From Stenocarpella maydis (taxonomy: Eukaryota; Ascomycota; Sordariomycetes; Diaporthales; Diaporthaceae), in contig NQMI01000007.1 of assembly GCA_002270565.1 (NCBI GenBank), forward strand, positions 310,001 to 374,000: a stretch of 64,000 nucleotides of DNA. The letters run 5' to 3'. The notes beneath the pieces were generated by a model. It had not been told where the DNA came from, searched no databases, and worked only from the letters and a program-made list of their open reading frames with translations. A program made the translations under genes and the position numbers. The first letter of the stretch is position 1. Every line of letters starts with the position of its first letter. This document shows positions 32,893 through 45,705 of this stretch, piece after piece.

Positions 32893-34336
32893 TGGCGCCG
32901 GGTCTTTTTGCCTTTCTTCCCAGCTAGACATCTGCAAGAGTGGGCCTCTTCTTCCCGCCATGAGAAGAGAGTGGTGGGCGAGGGGCATATCTCGAGACAA
33001 GGGCTTGATGAAGGGGCAATAGCAATGACCCCGGATGAGGCTCAGGAGTTGATGGATTCGGGCATAGATGCTTTGATTTGAACCGGCGTTAAGCAGGCAT
33101 TATTTTGACATGGCCGAACGGGCATATGCTGGGACTCGCCAAGGGCGACATTTGATAATGGCTTATAGATATTGATCCTGTTATCAGGAACACACAGTGC
33201 CACGGAGCATTTCCAAATCCAGACCCAGGAGGATTCGTCGATGGCATCTGAGGCTTTCCTTTGGCCCATGTAAACGGTACAGATACCTCGTCGATGTGTC
33301 GTGGTCCAAAGCCGCTGCATCCGAGCCGCTCCCGCAGGCGCACAGCGAGGCCCAACCCTGCTGCTGTGGTTGGTAGGCAGATTGATTAGACTACTTTGGG
33401 TACTGGTGGGTTGCTCTGCTGGACCAAAACAGGCACAAGATTGAATCGTGGATGCCTATGGAGCTCGTACTACACACATGATGCAACCCGAGATCCTCCG
33501 ATGTCAAGCTGCGAGCCAACATCACGAAGTATGCAACGCCCCTCTGGCCCTCGGCAACCAGGCCGACCAACAGGATCAAGATGAGAAGCGGCTGGTCTTA
33601 AAGATGAGGCGCGAGAGGCGTCCCCGCGTATGCATCGACCCCTTTTGCCCGCCTTGAGGACCATATTCTCCCAGATTTTCCCCAATTCCAAATCTCGGGA
33701 TTCCTTCTGGCCCCCAACCGCCGCAATCTGCTGCGAGGGAATCGCCAGGTCCAGCTCGGGGAGCTGATTGGCCCTGGGTGGCCGCGCTGAGTCGTCTGCG
33801 CCCCATGGCCGCAGACGCAGACGCAGACGCAGATTTGGACCCGGAAGGATTCATCGGCCGCAGCGCCAGGAACGGCGAGGCGCTTTTCCGCAGGGGGGAC
33901 TATGCCTTGTGGGGCCCCAAGATGCGACGCAATCAAAAACCGAGTGATGCCGCGCCCGCAGCACCTGCGATCTGCAGGTGAGTGGAAGACGGGTCTCGGC
34001 TCTCTCTCTCTCTCCCCCCCCCTCCCTCTCTCTCTCTCTTCTTCTCCAGGTTTTTCTTGCTGATTGTCTGCTCGTTCGGGGCCCCTCTCCGGCACCTGCA
34101 TGCGAATCTGTCCCGACAGCAGCACGCCCCTCCCCCTGGCCCCCAATGCCCCCGAGAGGGTGCAAGCCAGCGGCAACATCCAGGGTCTGATCTGAGCAAT
34201 AAAACGGAGCACTGTGGGGACTGGCTGGTCTCTTCGATCCTCCTATGAGATCTCATCACCCCGGGGCCCAGACACTCGGGGCACTTTCCCCTTGAACTAC
34301 ATCGTCGATAGAACCACCGTTGCGTTGTGTTGGACC
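32893..34336. other. Spacer with pyrimidine tract
   Basis: About 1.4 kb. A long CT/C tract lies at about 34000-34048. A 204-codon minus-strand frame (33598-34212) is mostly translation of this low-complexity and GC-rich DNA and has no family motif. No gene is supportable. The last ~130 bases are probably the leader of the surface protein gene. Confidence 0.5.
33998..34050. repeat. CT/C pyrimidine tract
   Basis: Nearly unbroken CT dinucleotides with a C-run in the middle. Low-complexity DNA about 290 bp upstream of the surface protein gene start; it explains the spurious Ser/Leu- and Glu/Arg-rich frames here. Confidence 0.85.
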
Positions 34337-35459
34337 ATGACCATGATGGTCTCGCGCCTTATCCTTGCCCCGGCCGTGCCTCTGATGGCCCGCGCCAGTT
34401 CTGCCCGGGTGACATCGATCTACATTGATACCGTCTCGGGGTACCATGAGCTGTCGACCTGTGCCGAGGAAGTCCTCTCGACAATCGTACGAGCCCAGTA
34501 TAGTGGGTGCGGGGACCAGGGCGCGTTGACGAGCTACACATGCTTCTGCACGGATTCGAGCTCGGAAATGAGCTCCATCATCACGTCGGCCGTTTCGCTC
34601 TCATGCGACCCATCCATCGCCCCTGCTCAGGCTACCAGCGCCATCGGTGTGTTTGATGCGTACTGCGCTATCGGTGTCCCAAGTGGCCTGGCAACGGCGA
34701 CCACGGCGGCTGGTACGTGACGGACCATTGGGCAAGGCGGACGGGGGAGGGGACTGTCTGTAACTGACCGCATGGACGACAGCTTCCACACAAGGCGCAA
34801 CGGGATCTGCGCTGCCAGCATCAACGGCGTCAACAGCCGCGGCATCAGCGACCTCGGCGGCTGCAGGCCCCACTTCCGCAGTGTCGTCCCAGACGCCGGG
34901 CGAGCCGGTGAGCCGTTCGAAAGTTGTTGCCATCGCGGTGGGCATCTCGGTGCCCTGTGGCGTAATAATCATCTCACTGATAGCATGCCTATTGTGGTGC
35001 CATCGCCGGCGCAGCCGTGAGCAGCTGAGATCCCAGAGGCGCCAGCAGCTGGAGTCCACGTCCCAGGCGACGGGCGTGGGGGATTCGAGACCCCAGTTCA
35101 GGTGGCCGGCCCGGGTCGCAGGGGCACATCAGGAGCTCCCGACGCAGCATCACAACCCCGAGCTGCCGGCCAAGGAGGCCGTCGCGTCGCCCAGCAGTTC
35201 CGGATACCACATATCGCCGCGGCCGGTCGCGCCGGCCGCCCAGCAGAAGGCCTCCGTCTACGAGGTCCAGGCGGGGGCTATGCCATACCAGCACCAAGAG
35301 TTCTACCAGCCGCCCAAGGAGGCGGCGCACCACCGGCAGGAAGCACAGCAGCTGCCGGCGTCGGGTCAGCCCTCGATCGAGAACCGGCATGAGTTGGAAG
35401 GGAGCCTCAGCCCGCTGTCGCCAACCGGTCGTTTCTCATATCAGATGTACGATAAGTGA
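34337..35459 (+). CDS. Cysteine-rich single-pass surface protein
   Basis: Exons 34337-34712 and 34783-35459, 70-bp intron (GTACGT...GACAG), 350 residues. Signal peptide about residues 1-20. The ectodomain at ~25-120 has cysteines in STCAEEVLSTIV, SGCG, YTCFCTD, LSCD and DAYCA, a spacing common to a fungal extracellular-membrane family related to CFEM-type domains. It lacks the full eight-cysteine CFEM pattern. A Ser/Thr/Ala-rich stalk follows (~125-165), likely O-glycosylated, then one membrane helix (~172-195, VVAIAVGISVPCGVIII) with a basic stop-transfer WCHRRRSREQ. The ~150-residue cytoplasmic tail is rich in Pro, Gln and Ser. The layout resembles WSC- or Mid2-like surface sensors and adhesins, but no function is assigned. 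Confidence 0.78.
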
Positions 35460-36523
35460 CTGGTGCAGGTGGTGTTGGTTTTTGCGAAAGATACCCTGCG
35501 TCCGTGTGTTCTTACGGCTTTATGTAGATAATGAGATGGCTTCTTGCATTCGAAGCCGACACAACCAAGCCACTGCTGTGTCATTGCATTATACGCTGCG
35601 TTCATTTGCGTGACCAGAGAAGATGAGAAAACCCTTATCCGTAGAGCACACGGCTCATGTTACTCATGTCAAGGTCCCCGGCAGTCATGGTGTGTGTCGT
35701 CTGTTTGAAGCCCGGAGCGCTTGAGGCAGCCGTGATTGCCGCCTGGCCGCACGTACGTGAGCCTCTCGGGCCCCAAGTCTGCGGCTGTCAGAACCCAAAA
35801 TGAGACTACTGTGGTCGAAGTGGTATGCGTAATCTCTAGGGAACGGGGATGCTTCTGGCTAGCCTCGGGCTGGCGGTCCTAGTTTGTATACGGAGTACAG
35901 TGTACACCCTGACAGAGGTCAGAGCTCCACATGGTGGTCGATAGATGGTAGCCTTCGGGCAAGACAGATCTGCAACATCATTGCCTGATCAAATAACCAA
36001 TAGATATATGGGTAAGCCTTAGGCTACACGGATTGGCCTTCGGCGTCTGACTATACTAGAGTCCGGTATTTGGTGTTGGTGGATATATGTGTTGGGGTAT
36101 GTCTGGCATTGGTGTGTTAGGCACTGGTGTGTTTAGCTGTGGGTGCAGTACGCGACACCACACAGTCTAATATGAAAATTGACTGTTAGCACTGTTATCC
36201 TAATCAAAGCCTGCTTGGCCTGGAGTATGGCGTTTGTGGTTCGACTTATATTATTAGTGTACATCGGAGCACCTACCCTGCCACCATCGGTGCCGAACGC
36301 GGCAGGGAAAATTTGGAGCCTCTCGAGCCTCTCGAGCCTCTCGTCCTGACCTAGTCAACTAACCTAACTGCATGGTATCGGTATTTACCTGCTGTCAGCA
36401 GCGCCTTGACTCACCCCGCAGACTCCTTTCCCGCCAGGCCGCAGTCTCAGCCATTTGGACTGTGCTCGCTGAAAGTTGTAGAGTCTGCATAGCTCTCGGC
36501 CCACATCAGCCTCGACGGACACA
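35460..36523. other. Spacer upstream of RPC37
   Basis: About 1 kb, no gene. A 9-mer GAGCCTCTC repeats three times in tandem at 36316-36342, about 180 bp before the RPC37 start. Loose TGTTGGTG/GGTGTGTT repetition occurs at 36070-36140. Confidence 0.5.
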
Positions 36524-37875
36524 ATGGACGTTGATTCTAACCTGATCGACCCGGCCCTGTCCGACTCCACCATGGACCACATCCCCTCCGCCCTCGCCAA
36601 AGCCCACGCAAGAGACAATGACAATGACGGCGACGACGACCCAATCGTCGCGTCCTACAACGTCTTCCTCAAGCCTTCCCTGCCCGCCCACCGCCGCGTC
36701 ATGATCCTCGAGCACCCCAACAAGTCGGACGGCAAGAAGATGGCGCGCGCCCCGCTCGAGATCCGCATGAAGACCAACACGGGCATGGTCGAAGTCGACT
36801 ACCCCATTGACTACAACGCCTTCTACGACAGGTCCAAGGGCCTCAACTGGGGAACCCACCTGCAGAAGAGCACCGAGGCCAAGAAGGGCGGCACCCACGG
36901 CCTTGCCGGCGGCTTCGGCGTCGGCGCGCCCCCACCGCGCGCCAGGCCCGGCAGGGCCGCCCAGGACGACGTTTTCGACCCGAGCACCGACTGGGCCGAG
37001 GCGCTGAGGAAGGACTATGTCCTGCGCACGCAGACCCTGGGCGGGCAGATGCCCGGCATGAGCCAGGAGTCCAAGTACATGGTTGGAGTATTCTCGGGGC
37101 GTACGTGAAGAAAAAAAAAAAAAAAAAAAAAAAAANCTGACCCGGCAACCCCCCGGCCTGCACGATAAAACTGACGGTGCCTTCCTTCGGCATAGCAAAC
37201 CTACACCTCACACCCGCGACGTCGCTCATCCACCTGCGCCCACAGCTCCACCACATCGACGCCACGGCCGAGCAGGAGCGCCTGGCGACAACCCGCGGCG
37301 GCGCGGCGGGCACGGGGGCCGGCGCGGCCGCCACCAAGGACGTGGCGCGCGCGATCCACATGACGGTGAAGCAGAACACGGACGGCAGCGAGGAGATCGT
37401 CCAGGAGACGATGGCGGACCGGCTCAAGAAGGTGCAGCTCGAGACGTGGATGAAGATGCGCTACGTGCACGAGGAGGCGAGCGACTCCTGGGCCGTCGCC
37501 GAGGAGGCCCTGTACCTTCACCAGCCCGAGCCGGACGCCGCCGGCGCCAAGGGCAAGGCGCCCGAGGCAGCGGCCGACGACGACTACTTGCTGGGCCAGC
37601 CGGGCCTCCCCGACCTGGTCGACAAGGTGGCGCAGCTCAGGACCACCTGGGATGAGGACAGCATGCTCGAGACGACGAGCGGGATCCCGAGGGCCAAGAA
37701 CGCCAAGATCGAGATATCCGACGACGAACCCGCCGCGCCCGCGGCGCCCAAGGCCAAGGGCAAGGGCAAGGCGGCCGCGACCACCACCACTTCGAAGACA
37801 ACAGCTAGGGGTAAGAGAGCAACCAACACCAACACCGCGAAAGCAGGGTCTTCGAAAGCCAAGAAGAATGATTGA
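36524..37875 (+). CDS. rpc37: RNA polymerase III subunit Rpc37/RPC5
   Basis: Subunit of the TFIIF-like Rpc37-Rpc53 heterodimer of Pol III, acting in initiation, termination and recycling. Exons 36524-37100 and 37196-37875, 418 residues. The intron is 95 bp as assembled, but contains A25 followed by an N at 37136, so its true length is unknown. The N-terminal region holds the family sequence DPIVASYNVFLKP, the NK/RAPLEIRMKTNTGMVEVDYPI strand block, and the LRTQTLGGQM turn. After the intron comes LHLTPATSLIHLRPQLHHID. The C-terminal third is Ala/Lys-rich with an acidic DISDDEP-like patch and a basic tail (KAGSSKAKKND), probably disordered. The splice was chosen because it restores FSGPNLHLTP in frame. 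Confidence 0.88.
37101..37195 (+). other. RPC37 intron with poly-A run and gap
   Basis: GTACGTGAAG is followed by 25 A, one N (37136), then CTGACCCGG and, further on, AAACTGACGG as a branch-like site before CATAG. The N marks an unresolved join at the homopolymer. Confidence 0.6.
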
Positions 37876-38492
37876 TGATTTCACGAGTGCTGATTAAGGA
37901 TGGTGTTGCTTTTCCGGTTTAGGGTCAGGGCCGTGATGTTCTGAGACAGGCAGCAGGTACGCTTCAGAGTGCATACAGTGGCGTTGGTTAGGTGCAAAAG
38001 GTCATGATACCCCCCCATCACTGAACGAAAAGGGCATTTGGCGTGCTGCATGGTGCTGAATGCATGTATGCATGTTATTTTCCACTTCATGGATGCTATG
38101 ATTCGCTGGTCGGTCTTGATCCGCTCGATTTATCGAACAAGCTCAAGACCGCCCAACATTAAACTTCTCTCAATGCTGTGATGCGAATGAGACTAGTCTT
38201 CCCACGTCTTTCTCTTCTTTTGGCCTCCGCGGATATACAAGCTCCTACGCCCGTCGCCCAGAAATCCGTTTTGACATGGTTCAAATGCCACTTGAACCCA
38301 CAATGCTTGCTCATAATAATCATCCGTTTTCCAGCATGGTGTAAGCTCGTCGGCCATCGCTGTCAGTCCTAAATGTCGCCGCTCCCTGTCCCCATAAACA
38401 AGATTTCCCCCACTTCACTTCGGGTTTGAGATGACACTGTGGGCACTTTGCCTAGGCGCATAAATATTAAGCCCAGCCGTAATCTATATAGA
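37876..38492. other. Convergent 3' flanks of RPC37 and PAT1
   Basis: About 620 bases, no gene or repeat recognised; holds the two 3' UTRs. Confidence 0.5.
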
Positions 38493-41105
38493 TCAACCCA
38501 GCAGTGACACATCGAGGCCGATGGCCTGCATGAACAGGTTGACGTTGTTGAGGCGCTGCACTGCCAGATCCTGAGGAAGGGTCTTGGCAACCTCAACTGT
38601 CCCGAGGACGCGGTCCTTGACTCCAACAACTAGTCGCTGCTGCTGATCAGCATTGGCACCTATTCCAAGGGCCGCAAGTAGCTGCCAAACGTAGGCATCC
38701 TCGCCGGAGACTGGTGTGCCAGGGAACATGTATGGAAGAGTGGGCTCCAAGATGTTGAAAAGGTTGGCGTAATTCCGCTCCCTGCGTAGAAGTAATTAGC
38801 ATATTGCGTTTGATCGGCTGTGAGCCCTGACATACCATGCGCCGCCGTCTTGTGCCCGAATAGCGTCTTTGCCTCCTTGCTGCTGGATCATGATCTCTGC
38901 ACGGCTCAGGATCATAGTCAAGAAACCAGCACCGACACGGGTTCTGGCAATGAGATCCACATTGACCTCAGAACAGAGGAGGCCAAGGATGCCGGTGATA
39001 ATGTTCAACTCGAGCTCACCCATAAACATGAAGAGCGTGTTATGTACTGCCATGCTGAAGAGCTCGATGTCTTCACGCAGCTTGGCATCGAGGTTAATGT
39101 GGCCATCAGTGACTGAGCCCCTCCGGACGACGTCAAGCTTGTCGAGATTCACAAGGATCAGGGTGAGAATAGTCGTGCGCTGCTCAAAGTTTACGTGGCG
39201 GAAGACACGTGGGATGGCCTTCTTGCCCTTTGCTGTCTCAAGCATTGCGATGAAAGGGTGTATGAAAGCTCCTGCAGGAACGGGCTCATGAATCTTGAGC
39301 TCTCGCCACAGCTGCTGGTTGAGCTCTTGTGTTGTGAGCTCCCACTCAGCAAACTTCTGGACGAGCTCTGAGTCGTTCTCGCTCGTGCCCGGCGGCGGCG
39401 GCATCTTGCGCCCATGATCCTCGAGCTTCATCAAAGTGTTGTAAACCTTTTCGATATCTGCGAGCAAGTTCTTCCTGTTCAGAACTGAACCAGCGGGATG
39501 ATTCTTGTGAGGTGTGCCCTGACGATGCACATCGCCGCCACTCTCGGCACGCTTGATGTTGAGCAAAGGCTTTGGGGTCTTGGCGTTGCTGAAAGAGATC
39601 TTGCCCAGACTGCCCTCGATGACAAGTTGCGAGTTCTTGGGCTTGTGCTTGGCCGCCTCCACAGCCCGCTGAACCTGTTGTTCCATGCGCTGCATGTGGT
39701 TTTCCGGCCCACCACGGTGACGGCGGTGGCCGCCTTGACGGTTGCCTGTCTGGTACAGATACGTCTGCGCAAAGTTGCTCAGAGGCTGGCTGGGGTTATG
39801 GCGTTGGCCGCCGCGGATCTGGTTGTGGACTTGGTAATAGAAGTCTTCGGCGAGAGCCTCATCGGTTCCGTTGTCAGATGGGTTGCCCGTGGCAGCCACA
39901 AGCTGTTGTAGCTGTATGCGGGTGATGAAGTTCTTGTCGTGCGGGGTCATAATACCATTATCGCGAGACAACAGGTATATCTTGTGGTTGCGCTTCGCTC
40001 GGCGTGCCTCCTGCTCGAGATAGGCAGCCTTTTCGTCTTCCGAGAGCTGGGCCAGCTGCGAAGGGTGGGTGATTATTGGCGGCTGGCGACCAATAGAGCC
40101 TTGTGGCTGGTGCGTGGGCTGAGACGGGTAGGAGGGTGCTCCCACGCGAGAAGCGTCGCCAGAGAGGCGGTTTGGGTTCTGTAGAATCTGGGTGGGCTGC
40201 GGCGCTTGCTGGCGATGCTGGACCATGGGGCTCGAAGAGTTTGGCACGGTATGCGGTGCTTGCGTGGGCTTCGACTTAGGTCGCTGGAGTATCTGGACTG
40301 GTTGACCGTGCGAGTGGATTTGGGCCGCCTCATTGGGACGCTGGGCGTCTTTTGAAATAGGAGGTTGCCCGGCACGGTTAGCTCCGCCATAGAAATCAGC
40401 TTGGTCAAATCCACCCGGGACTTGAGCAAAACGTTGCTGAGGCTGCGAAGCCGGTTGCTGAAAGGCAGCCTGAGCTGCCGCTGCGGCATCAACTTGTGCT
40501 TGCTTCCTCGCTTGGGCTTCGGCCTTCATCGCGGCCTCAACCTCCTCCAGGCTCATGACCTTGCGGCCAGATGTCGGTGCGGGTGCCGGGGAGGGCTGAG
40601 CTGGAGCCCCAGGGGCTGGCTGCTCGGCGGGAGCGACACCCCACAAAGTAGGGTCGACCTGGAGATCCATGCTCGAGTCCGGCGCATCATACTTCTCGTA
40701 GCCAGTGCGCGCAGGCCTATAGGTAGGCTGCGCATAATTGTAAGATGGCATGTACTGAGCGTTTGTGGAAGCCGGCGGGGTCGCCGCTGTAGTCGCATTG
40801 TTGCGGGCGTAGAGCATATGCTCCTCTTCGATGGCGCTGGCTACCTGGGCGGTGCGACCAAAGAAGTCAAAATCCTTGCCGACCGGTCCACCGCCTGCAC
40901 CCGCGTCGCCTCCGAAGGTATCATCGTTGAAGTCATCGCCGGTCTCATCGAGCTGGTCACCGAGCCCGTCATAAGTATCTTCAAAATCGACAGCGTCTCC
41001 GTCGCCTTCACGGTGGCCAGAGAGCCCAGCGAAAGGATCGTGTGCCTGGGAGAAGCCAGGTGCGGTTTTGTTGTGTCCCGTGGGATCAAAGCCAAAGAAT
41101 GACAT
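38493..41105 (-). CDS. pat1: mRNA decapping activator Pat1
   Basis: Scaffold that links deadenylated mRNA to decapping (Dhh1, Lsm1-7, Dcp2) in P-bodies; historically annotated as topoisomerase II-associated protein. Exons 41105-38836 and 38781-38493, 54-bp intron, 852 residues. The N-terminus is MSFFGFDP with an acidic FEDTYDGLGDQLDE region. A long Pro/Gln-rich disordered segment follows (~residues 120-400), then the conserved mid region with DKNFITRIQLQQL, a basic RQGGHRRHRGG patch and LGKISFSNAKTPKPLLN. The C-terminal alpha-superhelical Pat-C domain runs from NRKNLLADIEKVYNTLMKLE to the end. The second exon supplies the last ~96 residues (NYANLFNILEPTL to DVSLLG). The start is the first ATG of the family N-terminus. 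Confidence 0.93.
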
Positions 41106-43566
41106 TTTGCAGGTATTTAGTCTCGAGTCTTCGAGGGGGGTCGAGGAGCGGACGAGGGGCTGCAAATTTGTCAGTTAAATGGGATTGCAGGAAAGAAAAG
41201 AGAAGTAGCGCGCTGCATGCCGAAGGCTAGACGGCTAAAGATAATACAGGAGAGCAACACCGTGGAATGGTGGTTAAAGGTGAAGAAAAGCGTGGTGTGG
41301 TTTTGGGTGGTGGGGTAAGACCGGCTTTCTGATAGCGCGGGGAGACAAGATGGAGCTCCAGCGTCAGGGATCGAGGCCAAGCTGGTGTGAGGTGGCAGGG
41401 TGGGCAGAACACCAGCAGTCCCAAGCTTGCAGTGGCACGGCACGGAGCTCACTCTCAACCGTCTGGCGAAGCCTAAGTGGGTCTGGGAGGGAAGACGGGC
41501 AAGGGAGGGGTGGACAAATAAGAGGCCAAAATGATGCAGCTGACGGTATTGGAAGTGAAGTTTGCGCAAGCGCCAATGGCACAGAGAGGGGCTGGGTTGA
41601 GAACTCACACCTAGAGGAAGTAAGAGTGTGTTGTGTCTCCAGTAGTCGGCTTTATCACGGTCATCTCGAGACGCAGGTGAGCAGGATCGCAGCGAGACAG
41701 GACCTTGGTCTGGACGGTTCAGATGAGGGCAAGCAGGACAGGATGGTCCAGTCTCCCAGGAATAAGTATGTGCAGACAGACAGTTAGGCTGTAGCAGGAA
41801 CGCAATGGGCGCAGAAAGCCCTGAGGATCAAAACAAGCGACGAGGCTGGAGGGCTAAGGATGGGAGGTTGGGTCGGTGGTGGTGGAAGGATGACGCCGCG
41901 TCACGAAGCCCAATCCACGGCGGTGGTGATGCGACAATTGACGAGAGCTCCCTCCAGACCAGTGCAGCTGCACGGGCCACCTCGGGGTCGGCGCTGTGGG
42001 CTTCCGGTGAACAGACACGTACTAGATATCTACCTCATATCCCAGTGTACGTACGATACCTGCCACGACTTGTATCTCCTCTCTAGTACATTCCATAAGA
42101 TAGTCTTGACCTACACAATATATGCCTAGGTCGTTCGCATACTCCTATGCCAGCAAGCAGCTTGTCTCGGCGGGTTTTCTACGGCATAGTATGTGGGACG
42201 TGGGTGAAGAGCGTCCAATAATTGGGATGTCCAAGCAACTCAACCATGCGCTGCACTGACTCGAGCCTCGTTTTGTTGCTGTGCGACAACCAAACAAAGA
42301 AACTCTATAGTATTGGGAATCCAAGCAGCCAGTTATTGTTCTGGTTCTGACAATGTTCCGTGAAACTCTGTGTAGACGAGGAGCATGGAAAGCTACTACA
42401 ACCGGAATAGGCGCACCCGCGATACGAAAAGTAAGCTTTGTCTCATTGACAGGCTGTTTCAAATGGCTGCCCGGCAGTAATACGAGAATATTGGCCAGGC
42501 CTAGTTGTGTGGCCACTGGCTACTGCTTGCGCGGTGTATGTTGGGGCACGTTGTAACCCTCAACGGTTAATCGCTGTCCAAGAATATGGGCTGGGTGGCA
42601 CTACGAACAGGTGTCACAGACAAGACCCAATGAATCGGGCAAAAGCGAGACACCATGTGGACTGGTGGGCGGGAACCAAATTAACGCACATCTCCTACGT
42701 AAGGACAGGTTTGACTTGTAGACCGGCAGGACGGCAGACCGGCAGACTGGGAGTTGGTTTCTCAGGGTCGTCCCAGCTCTTGTTCTGGCAGTCAGGCCGG
42801 TCATTCCGGGGGGGGGTGCCTCTTTTACTCTATCCGTACATAGCAGGTACCTAGGTACTGTGTAGACACTTGGCCACAGAGACCCTGAGAAAATGCTGGG
42901 GGTGGACATGAGAAATTGGACACTGCTGCGATGCAGGCCTTGGAACTAGGTATGTACATAGTATCTAGGTAGACGGCCTGGGGAGTCCGAATCTTGGACG
43001 TTCGTGAAAACGAAACAGGAGGCCAGAGGAATAGGGGGGCATTGATCAGGCCTGGGGGCCTGGGTCTTGGGGTGCAGAGTGACTGACTTATCGATACCAC
43101 TTGCTTTGTGTTAGGTAGGGAGTCTCATTGCTACTAAATTAGCGTCAAGTACAACAGGGGTAGTACAAACTGACGCGGCTTCTCGACTTGCTTGGAGTAC
43201 AGCACACGACAACTTTAACTGGCCTCCGTCCGTTCATTCACACCTTTTTCGCCACGGACAGCCATCTTCGCTTCTCCCATCCGACCGACCGGCCTCTGTC
43301 CGTGGGAAGTCGACATTCTTGCGCCGAATTCAACCCTTCATCAGCCGTCTCACCTGGGAGTGCCAAGTCGGCGCAGAGCATAGGCGGAACATGCTTCGCT
43401 GAGCCCGTCTTGCGATCTCAAGGTGCCGAACGAGCCACGAAACTCGACCGGCTAAAGCGGGCGCCTCTTTGAAAGGCTCGCGAGCCCATCCACTCCAAAC
43501 TCTCATTGACCCCCCTTTTGACTGCCCACTCTCCTTTCCCATCGTAAACCTCCACTAGTCTTCAAA
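41106..43566. promoter_or_regulatory. Divergent promoter and leader region of PAT1 and KTR genes
   Basis: About 2.5 kb between divergent genes. Short frames on both strands have no motifs. GC-rich, purine-skewed sequence adjoins PAT1 (probable leader). A CGGCAGAC-type imperfect repeat lies near 42721-42748. No gene is supportable. Confidence 0.45.
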
Positions 43567-45023
43567 ATGGCTGGCGGCGTACGGATACTGCGATACGCAC
43601 TACCTACCATATTTGTACGTTCCCGCATAGCCCAATCCCCCTCCATCGCCCGCCCGACCGTCCGCGTGCAACAGAGACCACACAATGTGCGCAGCAAGGA
43701 CTAGCTGTACTAACCTTGAGCCAGATTCTCATACTCCTCTACATCGCTCAGACTTCCTATCGAGGCTCTATTCCAACCCCCGCCTTTTCCTATGGCCAAG
43801 CAGGTGCAAGCAAATCGAACGAAGGAAGTACGCAGGACCCCGCCCCTCAGCCTGGCTCAAAGAACCAAGACCTGGGAACAAGCCAATTGGTGACGCAGCC
43901 TGGGTCGCCGCAATGGGAGGATCTGGCCAGCACCGCGCCCGGTCCGCGTGTGAATGCGACATTTGTAACCCTCGCTCGTAACTCGGACGTCTGGGACATT
44001 GCACGCTCCATCCGCCAGATCGAGGACCGATTCAACCGCCGCTACAACTACGACTGGGTTTTCCTCAACGACAAGCCGTTCGACTCGACCTTCAAGAAGG
44101 TGACCACGTCTCTGGTCTCCGGAAAGACGCATTATGGCGAGATCGCCGAGGAGCACTGGTCTTTCCCTCCTCACATTGATCAGGAGAGGGCCAAGCAGGT
44201 TCGCGAGGATATGAGGGAGCGCAAGATCATCTACGGAGACTCCATCAGCTACCGTCACATGTGTCGCTTCGAGTCCGGCTTCTTCTTCCGCCAGCCGCTC
44301 ATGATGAACTACGATTACTACTGGCGTGTTGAGCCCAGTGTCGAAATCTTCTGCGACATCCACTACGACCCCTTCCGTGTGATGAAGGAACAGGGCAAAA
44401 AATACAGTTTTGTGCTCAGTCTCTACGAATATGTCGAGACAATCCCGACGCTTTGGGACAGTGTCAAAAAGTTCATGAAGAACCACCCGGAGCACATTGC
44501 GAAGGATAACTCCATGGGCTTCCTCAGTGACGACAACGGCGAGAACTATAACCACTGCCACTTTGTACGCTCCTTTGGAACCCGTATTTCTAGTAGTCCG
44601 CTAACATTGGCCAGTGGTCCAACTTTGAGGTCGGCGACCTGAACTGGCTGCGTTCCAAGGCATATATCGACTTTTTCGAGTCTCTAGATCAGGACGGCGG
44701 ATTCTTCTACGAGCGATGGGGCGACGCGCCCGTTCACTCCATCGCCGCCAGTCTCATGCTCCCGAAGGATCAGATTCATTTCTTCAATGACATCGCATAC
44801 TACCACGTCCCCTTTACTCACTGTCCGACCGGGGAGAAGCACCGACAAGACCTGAAGTGCCACTGCAACCCCAAAGACAATTTCGACTGGAAGGGATACT
44901 CATGTACGTTGTATTCGCACAATGCATTCTGGACTATGCTAATCCGAGCCTGCAGGCACGTCGAGATATTTCGAGATCAACGGCTTAGAAAAACCAGAGG
45001 GATGGGAGAGTCAGCAAGACTAA
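43567..45023 (+). CDS. GT15 alpha-1,2-mannosyltransferase (Kre2/KTR family)
   Basis: Type II Golgi enzyme that extends O- and N-linked mannose chains on wall glycoproteins using GDP-mannose and Mn2+. Exons 43567-43614, 43725-44564, 44615-44903 and 44956-45023; introns 110, 50 and 52 bp; 414 residues. The N-terminus is a short basic cytoplasmic part ([10 protein letters not shown]) and a membrane anchor formed across intron 1 (ALPTIF + [10 protein letters not shown]), then a Ser/Pro/Gln stem to ~residue 85. Catalytic domain: [74 protein letters not shown] joined to [28 protein letters not shown], and the Cys-rich end [16 protein letters not shown]. It is a KTR member rather than an ALG11-type enzyme; which paralogue is not clear. 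Confidence 0.94.
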
Positions 45024-45705
45024 GGAAACATTAGGCAACTTGCCACTTCATGTATTTCTACATTTTCTCGTAGTCTGCAAGGCTTTTTCTTCCAGAAGGT
45101 ATGGTGCAATCATGCCACTCGGGCAATCAAAGAATCTCAGGCGTCTTGGGTCGGGGCTTGGCAGGCCGGATTTGGGCAACACGATTGTTTTATCGTGGAC
45201 GTGATTGCATCCATGGTTTGCAGGTCCACAGTCATGAGCAATCAAGGCCTTCATGTAAGACTCGTGGGTTATGAGCACATTTATGAGAGCAGAGCCATAA
45301 GGAATATGAGTACGTCAAAAAGTGACAGCTGACGGACCGTGTAGCGTGCAAAGTGAGACAGACCGTTGGACTACTTCACTCGTTAGAGACACAGTGACAT
45401 ATAGCAGGCTTTAATACACAATACACACACATATGTATATACAATTGCAGGTGTATTGTGACATGCATTGCCTTAGCTCCTTGGCAAATAGGTGATGTGG
45501 TCAATTGTACGCGTCTCTTATGTCCTTCTGGCACTGTCATCGACGTCCGCATCACCAGGTTCCAATATCTAGTCGCCTCGATCTCCCCGGCAAACTGTTC
45601 AGGGACTGAGACCCATTTCCCAAGCTGTTTAATAACAAGTGTATACACCTCCAGAGCCGCCAGTGATGGCCAACTCTTCAACCCAGACGCCCCCCAGGCC
45701 AGCCC
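45024..45705. other. Convergent 3' flanks of KTR and mitochondrial uS12 genes
   Basis: About 680 bases, no gene or notable repeat seen beyond a short AC/AT-rich patch near 45417-45445. Confidence 0.5.

Noticed and set aside
33598..34212. 204-codon minus-strand open frame
   Set aside because: It runs through the CT/C tract, giving long Glu/Arg-rich translation, and has no motif or homologue-like feature.
19000..35500. Biosynthetic or catabolic gene cluster
   Set aside because: The genes are mixed in type (esterase, permease, xylanase, acyltransferase) with no backbone synthase or regulator, and spacing and orientation give no sign of co-regulation.
39498..41102. Long plus-strand frames opposite PAT1
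   Set aside because: They mirror the PAT1 coding strand and have no independent start context or domains.
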